Shown piece after piece: positions 1 through 10,500 of a stretch of DNA of 64,000 nucleotides (position 1 is the first letter of the stretch; every line of letters begins with the position of its first letter). The position numbers were made by a program, and so were the translations under genes. Source of the DNA: Mycobacterium sp. Root265 (lineage in GTDB: Bacteria; Actinomycetota; Actinomycetes; Mycobacteriales; Mycobacteriaceae); contig NZ_LMJA01000030.1 of assembly GCF_001428895.1 (NCBI RefSeq), positions 62,001-126,000 on the forward strand. The letters are read 5' to 3'. Under the pieces are notes generated by a model. It was given only the letters and a program-made list of their open reading frames with translations. It ran no database searches and was not told where the DNA came from.

Positions 1-59
1 AGCCTGTCTGGTCGGCATGTCGGCGCCGCGCGGCACCGACGGGGGAGAGGATTCACCAG

Positions 60-1325
60 GTGAGCATTTCGGCACCACAACCTTCGGTTCCTGCCCGGGC
101 GCACCGCCTGACCAAGATGGCCGGCCGCGATCCGCACGAACCGCACCGGGTGTCCAGCCCCCTGGAACTGCTCTTCGACCTCACCTTCGTGGTGGCGTTC
201 GGCGTGGCCGCATCGGAGTTCGCGCACGCGATGGCGGCGGGGCATGTGGTGGTGGGACTGGCCGGGTTCGGGTTTGCGATGTTCGCGGTCTGCTGGGCCT
301 GGATCAACTTCACCTGGTTCGCCTCGGCGTACGACACCGATGACTGGGTGTACCGGCTGATGACCATGCTGCAGATGGTCGGCGTGCTGATCCTGGCGCT
401 CGGCATTCCGGACATGTACGCCTCGCTGGAACACGGCGGGCACGTCGACAACACCGTGATGGTGGCCGGGTATGTCGTGATGCGGGTCGCCATGGTGGGG
501 CAGTGGCTGCGCGCCGCTCGGCAGGACCCGCCGCGGCGCCGCGCCTGCCTCACCTACGTCGCAGCCATCCTTGTCGCCCAACTTGGTTGGATCGCAGCGA
601 TTTTCGCACACACGTCGGTTTTGGTGACGCTGTTGATCGTGGTCGTGCTGATCGGCGTGGAGATGCTCGGACCGGTGATCGCGGAGCGCCGGGCCGGCGG
701 TACCCCCTGGCATGCCCACCACATCTCCGAGCGCTACGGCCTGATGGCGATCATCGCGCTGGGCGAGGGGGTGGTCGGCACCGTGGCGACCCTGTCGGCG
801 GTGGTCCACGACCATGGCTGGACGACGGACGCGATCCTGGTGGCGCTGGCCGGTACCGGACTGACCTTCGGCATGTGGTGGCTGTTCTTCATGGTGCCCT
901 CGGCCGAGCTGCTGCACGCCCACCGCGAGACGTCGTTCTGGTTCGGCTATCTGGCGATCGTGTTGTTCGGTGCGATCGTCGGCACCGGTGCCGGCCTGCA
1001 CGTGGCGGCCTACTACCTGGAAGAGCATTCCGAACTCGGGTCGGTGGGCACGGTGCTGTCGGTGGCGATACCGGTGGCGGGCTATATCGGACTGATCTAC
1101 CTGCTGCACTCGCTGTTGCTGCGCAGCGTCAATGCGGTGCACCTGCTGCTCGCGGCGCTGACGGCGGCCGTTCTGGTGGGTGCGGTGCTGCTGGCGCTCT
1201 CGGGTGTCTCGATGGCGATCTGCCTGGTCGTCGTCACGGCGGCGCCCGCGGTGGCGGTGATCGGTGACGAGTGGGTCGGTCACCGGCGGACGGCGGCCGC
1301 GGTCGCCGCCCGGATCGGGGCTTAG
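60..1325 (+). CDS. Low temperature requirement protein A (LtrA) family membrane protein
   Basis: This is a 421-residue polytopic inner-membrane protein of the LtrA family, whose biochemical role is not established. It shows the family signature ELLFDLTFV at residues 36-44, just before the first membrane helix, and a second conserved block ERYGLMAII near residue 226. About ten or more hydrophobic segments follow. The start is GTG at 60, preceded by a purine-rich GGGGGAGAGGA stretch. Its stop overlaps by 4 bases the stop of the convergent MFS gene. Family assignment is firm; function is unknown. Confidence 0.85.
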   Translation: MSISAPQPSVPARAHRLTKMAGRDPHEPHRVSSPLELLFDLTFVVAFGVAASEFAHAMAAGHVVVGLAGFGFAMFAVCWAWINFTWFASAYDTDDWVYRLMTMLQMVGVLILALGIPDMYASLEHGGHVDNTVMVAGYVVMRVAMVGQWLRAARQDPPRRRACLTYVAAILVAQLGWIAAIFAHTSVLVTLLIVVVLIGVEMLGPVIAERRAGGTPWHAHHISERYGLMAIIALGEGVVGTVATLSAVVHDHGWTTDAILVALAGTGLTFGMWWLFFMVPSAELLHAHRETSFWFGYLAIVLFGAIVGTGAGLHVAAYYLEEHSELGSVGTVLSVAIPVAGYIGLIYLLHSLLLRSVNAVHLLLAALTAAVLVGAVLLALSGVSMAICLVVVTAAPAVAVIGDEWVGHRRTAAAVAARIGA

Positions 1326-2587
1326 CGTCCGGCAGGCTCGAAGGTCTCCAGCAGCGAACGTTGCTGCTCGGCCTTCATCAGGCGCCGGGCCTTGCGCCGG
1401 GTGATCAGGATGCCGATGACGGCCAGCACCCACACCACGTACTGCAGCGTCCACGCCAGCCGGAACGAGTCCGTCGAGTAGCCGCCGGCGGCGTCGAGGA
1501 TCCAGCCCATCGCCTGCATCAGCAGCAGTGAGGCCAGGAAGCCGCCCATGTTGACGAAGCCCTGCGCGGTGCCAAGGGTCGCGCTCGGATTGAACGTGCG
1601 GGCGAAATCGAAGCCGACCATCGAGCCCGGACCGCCGACGGAGATGATCACGACGAGCAGCACCAGCAGCCACAGCGGTGCCCGGCCGGGGAGGGCCAGC
1701 ACGATTGTCCAGATGAGCGCATTGCTGCCGATGATGGCCAGCACCATCATCGACCGCTTGTGCGGGTAGCGGCCGGTGAGGATGCCGAGCACGACCCCGG
1801 CCGAGATCGCCGTCACCACCGAGATGGTCAGCAACATGCCGGCCACGCCCCGGGTCTGGCCCTGCGCGGTGGTGATGTAGGGGACACCCCACATCAACGC
1901 GAAGGCGGTGACCGAGAACTGGGTGCCCATGTGGGTGAAGAAGCCGAGCCGGGTGCCCGGGCGCATCCAGACCGTGCGCAGGCTCGCCATGGTGTCGTGG
2001 ACGGACATGGTCTCGGTGGCGACCACCCGGCCGTTCGGGGTGTTCTGCAGGACTGCGGCCGCCAGCACCATGGTGAGCACGCCGAACGCGGTCACCGTGA
2101 GATAGGCCGAGGTCCAGCCGTTGACACCCAGCAATGCCAGGAACGGCACGGCGGAGAGCACCTGGCCGAGCTGGCCGCTGATGCCGGTGAGCTGGGTCAG
2201 CAGCGGAACCCGCCGGGCCGGGAACCAGTGCGGCACCAGTCGCAGGACGGAGATGAAGGTGACCGCATCCCCGAGCCCGACGACGGCGCGCGCGGCCAGC
2301 GCCAGCGGTAGTGAATCGGTGAGCGCGATCGCGAGCTGCCCGGTCACCATCAACGCCGCGCCCGAGACGATGAGGATCTTGGAGCCGTAGCGGTCCAGCA
2401 GCACACCGGCAGGCACCTGGGCGCCCGCGTAGACGATGATCTGCAGCACCACGAATGTCGACAGCATGCTCGGGCCCGCGTGGAAGCGGTCGCCGGCCTC
2501 CAGCCCGGAGACTCCGAGCGTGGTGCGGTTGAGCACCGCCACGATGTAGGCGAGTAGTCCGGTCGCCCAGATGATCCAGGGACGCAC
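1322..2587 (-). CDS. MFS transporter
   Basis: This is a 421-residue major facilitator superfamily protein with about twelve predicted membrane helices. The loop after helix 2 carries the MFS motif A-like sequence GVLLDRYGSK (near residue 61), and the C-terminus is a basic cytoplasmic tail. The GTG start at 2587 is preceded by GAGG at good spacing. It is divergent from a MerR-type regulator, with a 216-base gap holding a perfect dyad, so the regulator may control it. The substrate cannot be read from sequence; drug or organic-anion export are both possible. Confidence 0.85.
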   Translation of the reverse strand: MRPWIIWATGLLAYIVAVLNRTTLGVSGLEAGDRFHAGPSMLSTFVVLQIIVYAGAQVPAGVLLDRYGSKILIVSGAALMVTGQLAIALTDSLPLALAARAVVGLGDAVTFISVLRLVPHWFPARRVPLLTQLTGISGQLGQVLSAVPFLALLGVNGWTSAYLTVTAFGVLTMVLAAAVLQNTPNGRVVATETMSVHDTMASLRTVWMRPGTRLGFFTHMGTQFSVTAFALMWGVPYITTAQGQTRGVAGMLLTISVVTAISAGVVLGILTGRYPHKRSMMVLAIIGSNALIWTIVLALPGRAPLWLLVLLVVIISVGGPGSMVGFDFARTFNPSATLGTAQGFVNMGGFLASLLLMQAMGWILDAAGGYSTDSFRLAWTLQYVVWVLAVIGILITRRKARRLMKAEQQRSLLETFEPAGR

Positions 2588-2667
2588 GCGGACCTCGATT
2601 CCTCGGGCTGAGTAGGGACAGTGCGTTCATCGTCCCAAATTGGTGGGATGAATCGCCAATCATTTTT

Positions 2668-2685
2668 CGGTGAGTTCGCTCACCG
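2668..2685. promoter_or_regulatory. Perfect dyad in the MFS/merR divergent region
   Basis: CGGTGAG-TTCG-CTCACCG forms a perfect 7-bp inverted repeat with a four-base centre. It lies between the divergent MFS and MerR genes and has no T-run on either downstream side, so it reads better as an operator than a terminator. The MerR protein encoded at 2804 is the obvious candidate ligand (inference). Confidence 0.4.
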
Positions 2686-2756
2686 ACGTTGCCACAATTT
2701 ACATCTGTGCAGTTTCGTGGGTATTTGGTGCTTCGCTCGTTTTGCACGAACCGGGC

Positions 2757-2762
2757 TAGACT
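2757..2762 (+). promoter_or_regulatory. Candidate -10 element for the MerR gene
   Basis: TAGACT fits the mycobacterial TANNNT -10 pattern and lies 41 bases before the chosen ATG. No -35 hexamer is at the usual distance, so this is a weak call. Confidence 0.3.
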
Positions 2763-2803
2763 GGAGAGATGCGCGCGCTGACCTCTCGACCCGGTGTGGG
2801 GAG

Positions 2804-3571
2804 ATGCGCGTGGCGCTGAACGAATACCACCTCGACGATCTGGCCCGGATCTCCGGTGTCACCGCCAGGAACATCCGCGCCTACCGCGAGCGGGGCCTGC
2901 TGGATCCGCCGCGCCGGCAGGGCCGCTCTGCCATCTACGACGACTATCACCTGGCCCAGTTGCAGACCATCGACGAATTGTTGGGCCGCGGGTTCACCTC
3001 CGCACACGTCGCGGAGTTCTTCGAGACCATGCGGGCCGGCGGAAGCGTCGCCGAGCTGCTGGGACTGCAACGGGCGATCCTGCGCCCGCGTGCCGAGCCG
3101 GGTGACGAAACGACGCCCGACGGGCTGCGCGTCAAGATCGATCCGGCGAGCGCGGAGGGCGCCCGGCTGCTGGAGTTGGGACTTGCGCACCGCTCTGGGA
3201 CCGCACTGGTGTTCACCAATCCCGTCATCGGCCGGGTGGTGGCGCGCTCTGCGGACCCGCTGGTGTACGCCCGCATCGTGCTGGCGTTGCTGGATGCGAG
3301 CCGGGACGGCGTGGAGGCACTGGCCGATGACGTGATCTCGGTGCTCGAGCGCGAGGTGGTCGCGCGCTATGGATCCGCGCTCCCGAACAAGGACAACATC
3401 GACGACATGAGCCGGTGGATCACCGACTGTGCCGGGTTCAGCCATGCCGTCATCGCCGACCATCTGCAGCGGGCACTGCTCAAGCGCTCGGTGACGGCGG
3501 TGTCCGATTTCAACACCGGACTGGTCGCTCGCGGAGACTGGACACCGTCCGCCGAGGGTGGAGCACGCTGA
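2804..3571 (+). CDS. MerR family transcriptional regulator
   Basis: This is a 255-residue DNA-binding regulator. Residues about 7-75 form the MerR winged helix (YHLDDLARISGVTARNIRAY, then the wing with PPRRQGRSAIYDDYHL). The C-terminal 180 residues form an uncharacterised effector region, longer than in metal-sensing MerR proteins and without the Cys pattern of metal or redox sensors. The ATG at 2804 follows GGGGAG and gives a normal MerR N-terminus; the frame stays open further upstream but the added residues look non-coding. It is divergent from the MFS gene, suggesting it senses that transporter's substrate (inference). Confidence 0.85.
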   Translation: MRVALNEYHLDDLARISGVTARNIRAYRERGLLDPPRRQGRSAIYDDYHLAQLQTIDELLGRGFTSAHVAEFFETMRAGGSVAELLGLQRAILRPRAEPGDETTPDGLRVKIDPASAEGARLLELGLAHRSGTALVFTNPVIGRVVARSADPLVYARIVLALLDASRDGVEALADDVISVLEREVVARYGSALPNKDNIDDMSRWITDCAGFSHAVIADHLQRALLKRSVTAVSDFNTGLVARGDWTPSAEGGAR

Positions 3572-3966
3572 CGCCGCTGAGCGTTCACCGCGCCGGTGCC
3601 ACACATGCCAGACCGTGGCTGGCAACTACACGTCGCAACCGGCTTGCGTCCGGCGAGCCGGTCTACGCATCCATCGACGACGATTGCATCCACGGCAGCA
3701 CGTGGCCGGCGGTGCCGGACCTGCCCGGCTGGGAGCGGGTGCTCGGCCGCCGGCGCGGGGGCGTGCACGCCCACTCCGAAACGGTCGAAAGGGCTCTGCA
3801 GGACGGGATCGGGACCTGCTCACGGCAGCGCAACCGGGCTCGCCGGAACGGCGACGTGTCAGGCCGCTCGTACCCAGCAGGTCGAGATCGCCAGCCGCGA
3901 AGCCGGCGGCATGGGCGTGCCTATCGGCCACACCCCCAACCCCCGGCGCGGGGAGTGGGCCAAAAC

Positions 3967-3980
3967 TTACCGATCAGTAA
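3967..3980. promoter_or_regulatory. TetR-type operator-like palindrome upstream of fas
   Basis: TTACCGATCAGTAA is a 14-base palindrome with one mismatched pair, close to the TTACnGATCnGTAA form typical of TetR-family operators. It lies about 545 bases upstream of the fas start, in the AT-rich part of the intergenic region. Which regulator binds it is unknown. Confidence 0.4.
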
Positions 3981-4156
3981 TAATTGCCAGCAAACGAATT
4001 TTGTCGCCGCCGGCCATCGGGTGGACAGTTTTGAGGGATGTGTCCATTCGTGGGCGTCGTTCCCGGCGCCGCGGGGAGTGGCGGAGAACACCAAATTCTT
4101 AGATAACGATTTCATAACGGCATCGCGCTGATCTGGGAAGTTATAGCTACTCGACC

Positions 4157-4260
4157 GTAACCACCTGCAAGCAGGACGTTTGTCCCGCAGAAGTTTCACC
4201 CGTGCAGAGGCCGTTGTTACCCAACGTATGGTTACCCGTCCGTAGAACTCGCCAGTAACC
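4157..4260. promoter_or_regulatory. Cluster of GTTACC/GGTAAC half-sites upstream of fas
   Basis: GTAACC at 4157-4162, GTTACCC at 4216-4222 and 4231-4237, and GTAACC at 4255-4260 form a cluster in direct and inverted arrangement. The two GTTACCC copies are 15 bases apart, and GGTTAC (4230-4235) faces GTAACC (4255-4260). The cluster sits where the fas control region is expected. FasR is a plausible ligand, but I cannot confirm its consensus here. Confidence 0.4.
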
Positions 4261-4346
4261 ATTTAAGGGCGGAAAATGGCCCTAGCTCTTATGACACTCT
4301 TAGTGGGGTAGGGCTGCCTTCTGGGTGCGTCCGGGACCGGGTTCAG

Positions 4347-4529
4347 ATGATCCCGACTCTCCCGGACGAGTACCAGCCCGACGGAGATTCAAAGCTGAAT
4401 CACCAGGACCAACAGGACGACGGGGCCGTCGGGGATCCCGTACGCATCCTCGCCGCGACGACGCGGCACACCGGTACGACCAGCGATATTGCGCGAAAAA
4501 GACTGCACCGAGGGAGATACACAACGTGA
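4347..4529 (+). CDS. Possible 60-residue leader ORF overlapping the fas start
   Basis: An ATG at 4347 opens 60 codons whose TGA (4527-4529) overlaps the fas GTG start in a GTGA arrangement, the geometry usual for translational coupling. Third codon positions are mostly G or C over the first three quarters of the frame. No Shine-Dalgarno sequence precedes the ATG and no domain is recognised. It could be a translated leader controlling fas, or chance. Confidence 0.25.
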   Translation: MIPTLPDEYQPDGDSKLNHQDQQDDGAVGDPVRILAATTRHTGTTSDIARKRLHRGRYTT

Positions 4530-7500
4530 CGATCAACGAACACGACAGGGTGACAGCCGGGAGCAGGAACAGCCTGAACGAGGGGTCCTTGTCGGGCGCG
4601 CACGCGCTCGTCGATCTGCTGAACGCCGGTGAGCCGTATGCAGTCGCGTTCGGTGGTCAGGGCGGCGCCTGGTTGGAGAGCCTGGAGGAGCTGGTCAGCT
4701 CCGCCGGTATCGAGTCCGAGCTCAGCGAGCTGGTCGGCGAGGCGGCGTTGCTGCTGGAGCCGGTGGCACGCGAACTCGTCGTGGTGCGTCCGATCGGCTT
4801 CGAGCCGCTGCAGTGGGTGCGCGCGCTGGCCGCCGAGGAGCCGTTGCCCGACACCAAGCAGCTCACCACCGCCGCCATCTCCGGCCCCGGCATCCTGCTC
4901 ACCCAGATGGCCGCCATCCGCGCGCTCACGCGTCAGGGCCTGGACCTGATGGGAACCCCGCCGGTCGCGATGGCCGGACACTCCCAGGGCATCCTGGGCG
5001 TCGAGTCCCTGAAGGCCAAGGGCACCCGCGACGCCGAGCTGCTCGCGCTGCTCCAGCTGATCGGCGCCGCCGGATCGCTGATCTCCCGCCGTCGCGGCAT
5101 GGTCGGCCGCGGTGACAAGACCCCGATGGTGTCGGTCACCAACGTCGACCCCGACCGGATCGCCGAACTGCTCGAAGAGTTCTCCACCGATGTCCGCACC
5201 GTGTTGCCCCCGGTGCTGTCCATCCGCAACGGCCGTCGCTCGGTGGTCATCACCGGAACCCCCGAACAGCTCGGCCGCTTCGAGCTGTACTGCTCGAAGA
5301 TCACCGAGAAGGAAGAAGCCGAGCGCAAGAACAAGCTGCGCGGCGGCGCGGTGTTCTCGCCGGTGTTCAACCCCGTCCAGGTCGAGGTCGGCTTCCACAC
5401 CCCGCGCCTGGCCGACGGTGTCGCGCTCGTGGACCGTTGGGCCGCGCAGTGCGGTATCGACACCGAACTGGCCCACCGCATGACCGAGTCCATCTTCGTC
5501 AGCCCCATCGACTGGGTCGCCGACATCGAGGCCCTGCACACCGCGGGCGCCCGCTGGATCATCGACCTCGGCCCCGCCGACACCGTCACCCGACTGACCG
5601 CCCCGGTGATCCGCGGGCTGGGCATCGGCATCGTGCCGGCCGCCACCCGTTCCGGTCAGCGCAGCCTGTTCACCGTCGGAGCCGTGCCCGAGGTGCCCGC
5701 GCCGTGGACGAGCTACGCGCCGTCGACGGTCACCCTGCCCGACGGCTCGGTGAAGCTGTCGACCAAGTTCACCCGCCTCACCGGTCGTTCGCCCATCCTG
5801 CTCGCCGGTATGACCCCGACCACCGTCGACGCCAAGATCGTCGCCGCGGCCGCGAACGCCGGACACTGGTCCGAGCTCGCCGGTGGCGGCCAGGTCACCG
5901 AGAAGATCTTCGACGACCGCGTCGCCGAGCTCACCGAGCTACTCGAGCCGGGTCGCGCGATCCAGTTCAACTCGCTGTTCCTGGACCCGTACCTGTGGAA
6001 GCTGCAGCTGGGCGGAAAGCGACTGGTGCAGAAGGCCCGTCAGTCCGGCGCCCCCATCGACGGTGTCGTCGTCACCGCCGGTATCCCGGAACTCGACGAG
6101 GCCGTGGCGCTCATCGAGGAACTCAACGAGATCGGCATCACCCACGTGGTGTTCAAGCCGGGCACCGTGGACCAGATCAAGTCCGTGATCAAGATCGCGG
6201 CCGAGGTTCCGGGCAAGGACGTCATCGCCCATATCGAGGGCGGCCGCGCCGGTGGCCACCACTCGTGGGAGGACCTCGACGATCTGCTCCTGGCCACCTA
6301 CGCGGACCTGCGCAAGCTGTCCAACATCACCATCTGCGTCGGCGGCGGTATCGGCACGCCCGAGCGTGCGGCCGACTACCTGGCCGGTCGCTGGGCAGAG
6401 GACTACGGCTTCCCGCTGATGCCGGTCGACGGCATCCTGGTCGGCACCGCCGCGATGGCCACCCTTGAGGCCACCACCTCGCCCGCGGTCAAGCAGCTGC
6501 TCGTGGACACCACGGGCACCGACGTGTGGGTCGGAGCCGGAAAAGCCCAGGGCGGCATGGCGTCTGGGCGCAGCCAGCTCGGCGCCGACATCCACGAGAT
6601 CGACAACACCGCCTCGCGCTGCGGCCGTCTGCTCGACGAGGTCGCCGGTGACGCCGACGCGGTCGCCGAACGCCGTGACGAGATCATCGCCGCCATGGCC
6701 GACACCGCCAAGCCCTACTTCGGCGATGTCTCCGACATGACCTACCTGCAGTGGCTGGACCGCTACGTCGAACTGGCCATCGGTGAGGGTGATTCCACCG
6801 CCGACACCAAGGCCACCGATTCGCCGTGGCTGGACATCACCTGGCGGGACCGTTTCGAGGAGATGCTCAAGCGCGCCGAGGCCCGCCTGCACCCCAGCGA
6901 CTCGGGCCCGATCGACACCCTGTTCGCCGGCGACGCCGAAAGCGAAGCGCTGCTGGAGCATCCGGCCGCTGCCGTCGACACCCTGCTGAACCGGTACCCG
7001 GACGCCGAGGACATCAAGCTGCACCCGGCCGACGTGCCGTTCTTCACCACCCTGTGCAAGACCCCCGGCAAGCCGGTCAACTTCGTGCCCGTCATCGACA
7101 AGGACGTGCGCCGCTGGTGGCGCAGCGATTCGCTGTGGCAGGCCCACGATGCCCGCTACACCGCGGACCAGGTCTGCATCATCCCCGGCACCGCTGCCGT
7201 CGCCGGTATCACCCGCGTCGACGAGCCCGTCGGTGACCTGCTGGACCGTTTCGAGCAGGCCGCCATCGACGAGGTCGTGGCGAGCGGCGCCGTTGCCGTC
7301 CCGGTGGTGTCGCGCCGCCAGGCCAACGCCGCGGTCACCGGACCCATTGCCGTGGTGCTGGATTCACCCGACGTGCTGTGGGCCGGCCGGACCGCGATCA
7401 ACCCGGTGCACCGCATCGGCGCCCCCAGCGAGTGGCAGGTCAACGAGAACCGTTCCGCGGTACACCCGTCCACCGGTTCGCGTCTTGAGCTCACCGAGGC

Positions 7501-10500
7501 GGGCGTGACGCTGAGCGTGCCGCTGTCCGATATCTGGATCGAGATCAAGCTGACGCTGCCGGCCGCCACGGTCAACGGCGGCATGCCCGTCGTCACCACC
7601 GAGGACGCCGCCGCCGCGATGCGCGCGGTGCTGGCCATCGCCGCCGGCGTCGACGGAGTGGACGCACTGCCCACCGTCGTCGAGGGCACCGCGACCGTCA
7701 CCGTCGACTGGGACCCCGAGGAGGTCGCCGATCACACCGGCGTCACCGCCACCTTCGGCGCCCCGCTGGCCCCGGGCCTGACCCTGGTGCCCGACGCCCT
7801 GGTCGGCCGCTGCTGGCCCGCGGTGTTCGCCACCATCGGATCCGCCGCCACCGATGCCGGTTTCCCCGTCATCGAAGGTCTGCTCAGCCTGGTGCACCTG
7901 GACCACGCCGCGCACCTGCTCGCCCCGATGCCCACGACGGAATCCGAATTGACCGTCACCGCAACGGCTTCGGAAGCAGTCGACACCGAGGTTGGACGCG
8001 TCGTACCGGTCAGCGTGCTGATCACCGACGCCGAGGGCACCGAACTGGCGCGCCTGGAAGAGCGTTTCGCCATCCGCGGCCGCACCGGTGCCGTCGAGCT
8101 GGAGGACCCGGTCCGTGCCGGTGGCGCGATGACCGACAACGCCACCGACACCCCGCGTCGACGCCGTCGTGACGTCACCCTGACCGCGCCCACCGATATG
8201 AGCGCGTTCGCCGTGGTGTCCGGTGACCACAACCCCATCCACACCGACCGTGCCGCAGCACTTCTGGCCGGGCTCAAGGGTCCGATCGTGCACGGCATGT
8301 GGCTCTCGGCCGCCGCGCAGCACGTGGTGACCGCCACCGACGGCCGCGCCACCCCGCCGGCCCGCCTGGTGGGCTGGACCTCGCGTTTCCTGGGCATGGT
8401 GCTGCCCGGTGACGAGATCGAGTTCCGCGTCGACCGGGTCGGCATCGACCGCGGCGCGGAGATCATCGAGGTCACCGCGAAGGTCGCCGGCGATCTGGTG
8501 ATGGCCGCAACCGCACAGCTGGCCGCGCCGAAGACGGTGTACGCCTTCCCCGGCCAGGGCATCCAGCACAAGGGCATGGGCATGGAGGTCCGGGCCCGTT
8601 CCAAGGCCGCCCGCAAGGTGTGGGACATCGCCGACAAGTTCACCCGCGACACGCTGGGCTTCTCGGTGCTGCACGTGGTCAAGGACAACCCGACCAGCCT
8701 GATCGCCTCCGGTGTGCACTACCACCACCCCGAGGGCGTGCTGTACCTGACGCAGTTCACCCAGGTCGCCATGGCGACGGTGGCCGCCGCGCAGGTCGCC
8801 GAGATGCGCGAGCAGGGTGCCTTCGTCGAAGGCGCCATCGCCTGCGGGCACTCCGTCGGTGAATACACCGCGCTGGCCTGTGTTTCCGGCGTCTACGAGC
8901 TGCCCGCGCTGCTCGAGGTGGTCTTCCACCGCGGCTCCAAGATGCACGACATCGTCCCGCGTGACGAGAAGGGCCGCTCCAACTACCGGTTGGCCGCGAT
9001 CCGTCCGTCCCAGATCGACCTGCCCGACGACGATGTCACGGCCTTCGTCGAGGAAATCAGCGTTCGCACCGGTGAATTCCTGCAGATCGTGAACTTCAAC
9101 CTGCGTGGCTCGCAGTACGCCATCGCCGGCACCGTGCGCGGTCTGGAGGCCCTGGAGGAGGAGATCGAGCGGCGCCGCGAGATCAGCGGTGGCAAGCGCT
9201 CGTTCATCCTGGTGCCCGGTATCGACGTGCCGTTCCACTCCGAGGTGCTGCGCGTCGGTGTCGCCGACTTCCGCCGCTCCCTGGAGCGCGTCATGCCGAC
9301 CGACGCCGACCCGGACCTGCTCGTGGGCAAGTACATCCCGAACCTGGTGCCGCGGCCGTTCACCCTGGACCGCGACTTCATCCAGGAGATCCGCGACCTG
9401 GTGCCCGCCGAGCCGCTCGACGAGATCCTCGCCGACTACGACACCTGGCGTAACGAGCGTCCGCGTGAGCTGATGCGCAAGATCGTGATCGAGCTGCTGG
9501 CATGGCAGTTCGCCAGCCCGGTGCGCTGGATCGAGACCCAGGACCTGCTGTTCATCGAAGAGGCCGCCGGTGGCCTCGGGGTGGAGCGGTTCGTCGAGAT
9601 CGGCGTCAAGACCGCGCCGACCGTGGCGGGGCTGGCGACCAACACGCTGAAGCTGCCCGAGTACTCGCACAACACCACCGAGGTGCTCAACGCCGAACGC
9701 GACGCCGCGGTGCTGTTCGCCACCGACACCGACCCGGAGCCCGAAGAGGACGTTTCGGCACCAGAGCCGTCCGCAGCGGCGGCACCGGCAGCCGCGGCTC
9801 CCGCGGCCGCTCCCGCACCCGCGGCGGCACCGTCGGGTGGCCCGCGGCCCGATGACATCGGATTCGATGCTGCCGACGCCACTTTGGTGCTGATCGCCCT
9901 GGCGGCCAAGATGCGCCCCGACCAGATCGAGGCGCTGGATTCCATCGAATCCATCACCGACGGTGCGTCCTCGCGACGCAACCAGATGCTGGTGGACCTG
10001 GGTTCCGAGCTCAACCTCGGCGCCATCGACGGTGCGGCCGAAGCCGATCTGGCCGGTCTCAAGTCACAGGTGACCAAGCTGGCCCGTACCTACAAGCCGT
10101 TCGGCCCGGTGCTGTCCGACTCGATCAACGATCAGTTGCGGACCGTCTTCGGACCGTCGGGCAAGCGGCCGGCCTACATCACCGAACGCGTCTCCAAGAC
10201 ATGGGAACTGGGCCCCGGCTGGGCCAAGCACGTGACCGCCGAGGTGGCGCTGGGTACCCGTGAGGGTTCCAGTGTCCGCGGCGGCAACATGGGCGGCCTG
10301 CACGAGGGTGCGCTGGCCGACGCCGCTTCCGTCGACAAGGTGATCGACGCGGCGGTGCAGGCGGTCGGCGCCCGCAAGGGTGTCGCGGTGAGCCTGCCGT
10401 CCTCCGGTGCAGCCGGTGGCGGCGTGGTGGACTCGGCGGCCCTCGGCGAGTTCGCCGAGCAGGTCACCGGACCCAACGGTGTGCTGGCCAACGCCGCGCG

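Larger units (their letters stand above)
3572..4525. other. Long region upstream of fas without a confident gene
   Basis: About 950 bases separate the MerR gene from fas. The first 390 bases are GC-rich and open in several frames, but no reading frame shows a recognisable domain or a start with a ribosome site; a decayed gene cannot be excluded. From about 3960 the sequence turns AT-richer and holds operator-like repeats (listed separately). In mycobacteria FasR, a TetR regulator, acts at the fas promoter, so this is the expected place for its site. One 60-codon ORF next to fas is listed separately. Confidence 0.6.

Noticed and set aside
3415-4131. Open frames downstream of the MerR gene
   Set aside because: Several overlapping frames exist, but none has a ribosome site, a domain or consistent codon use; a decayed gene is possible but cannot be supported.
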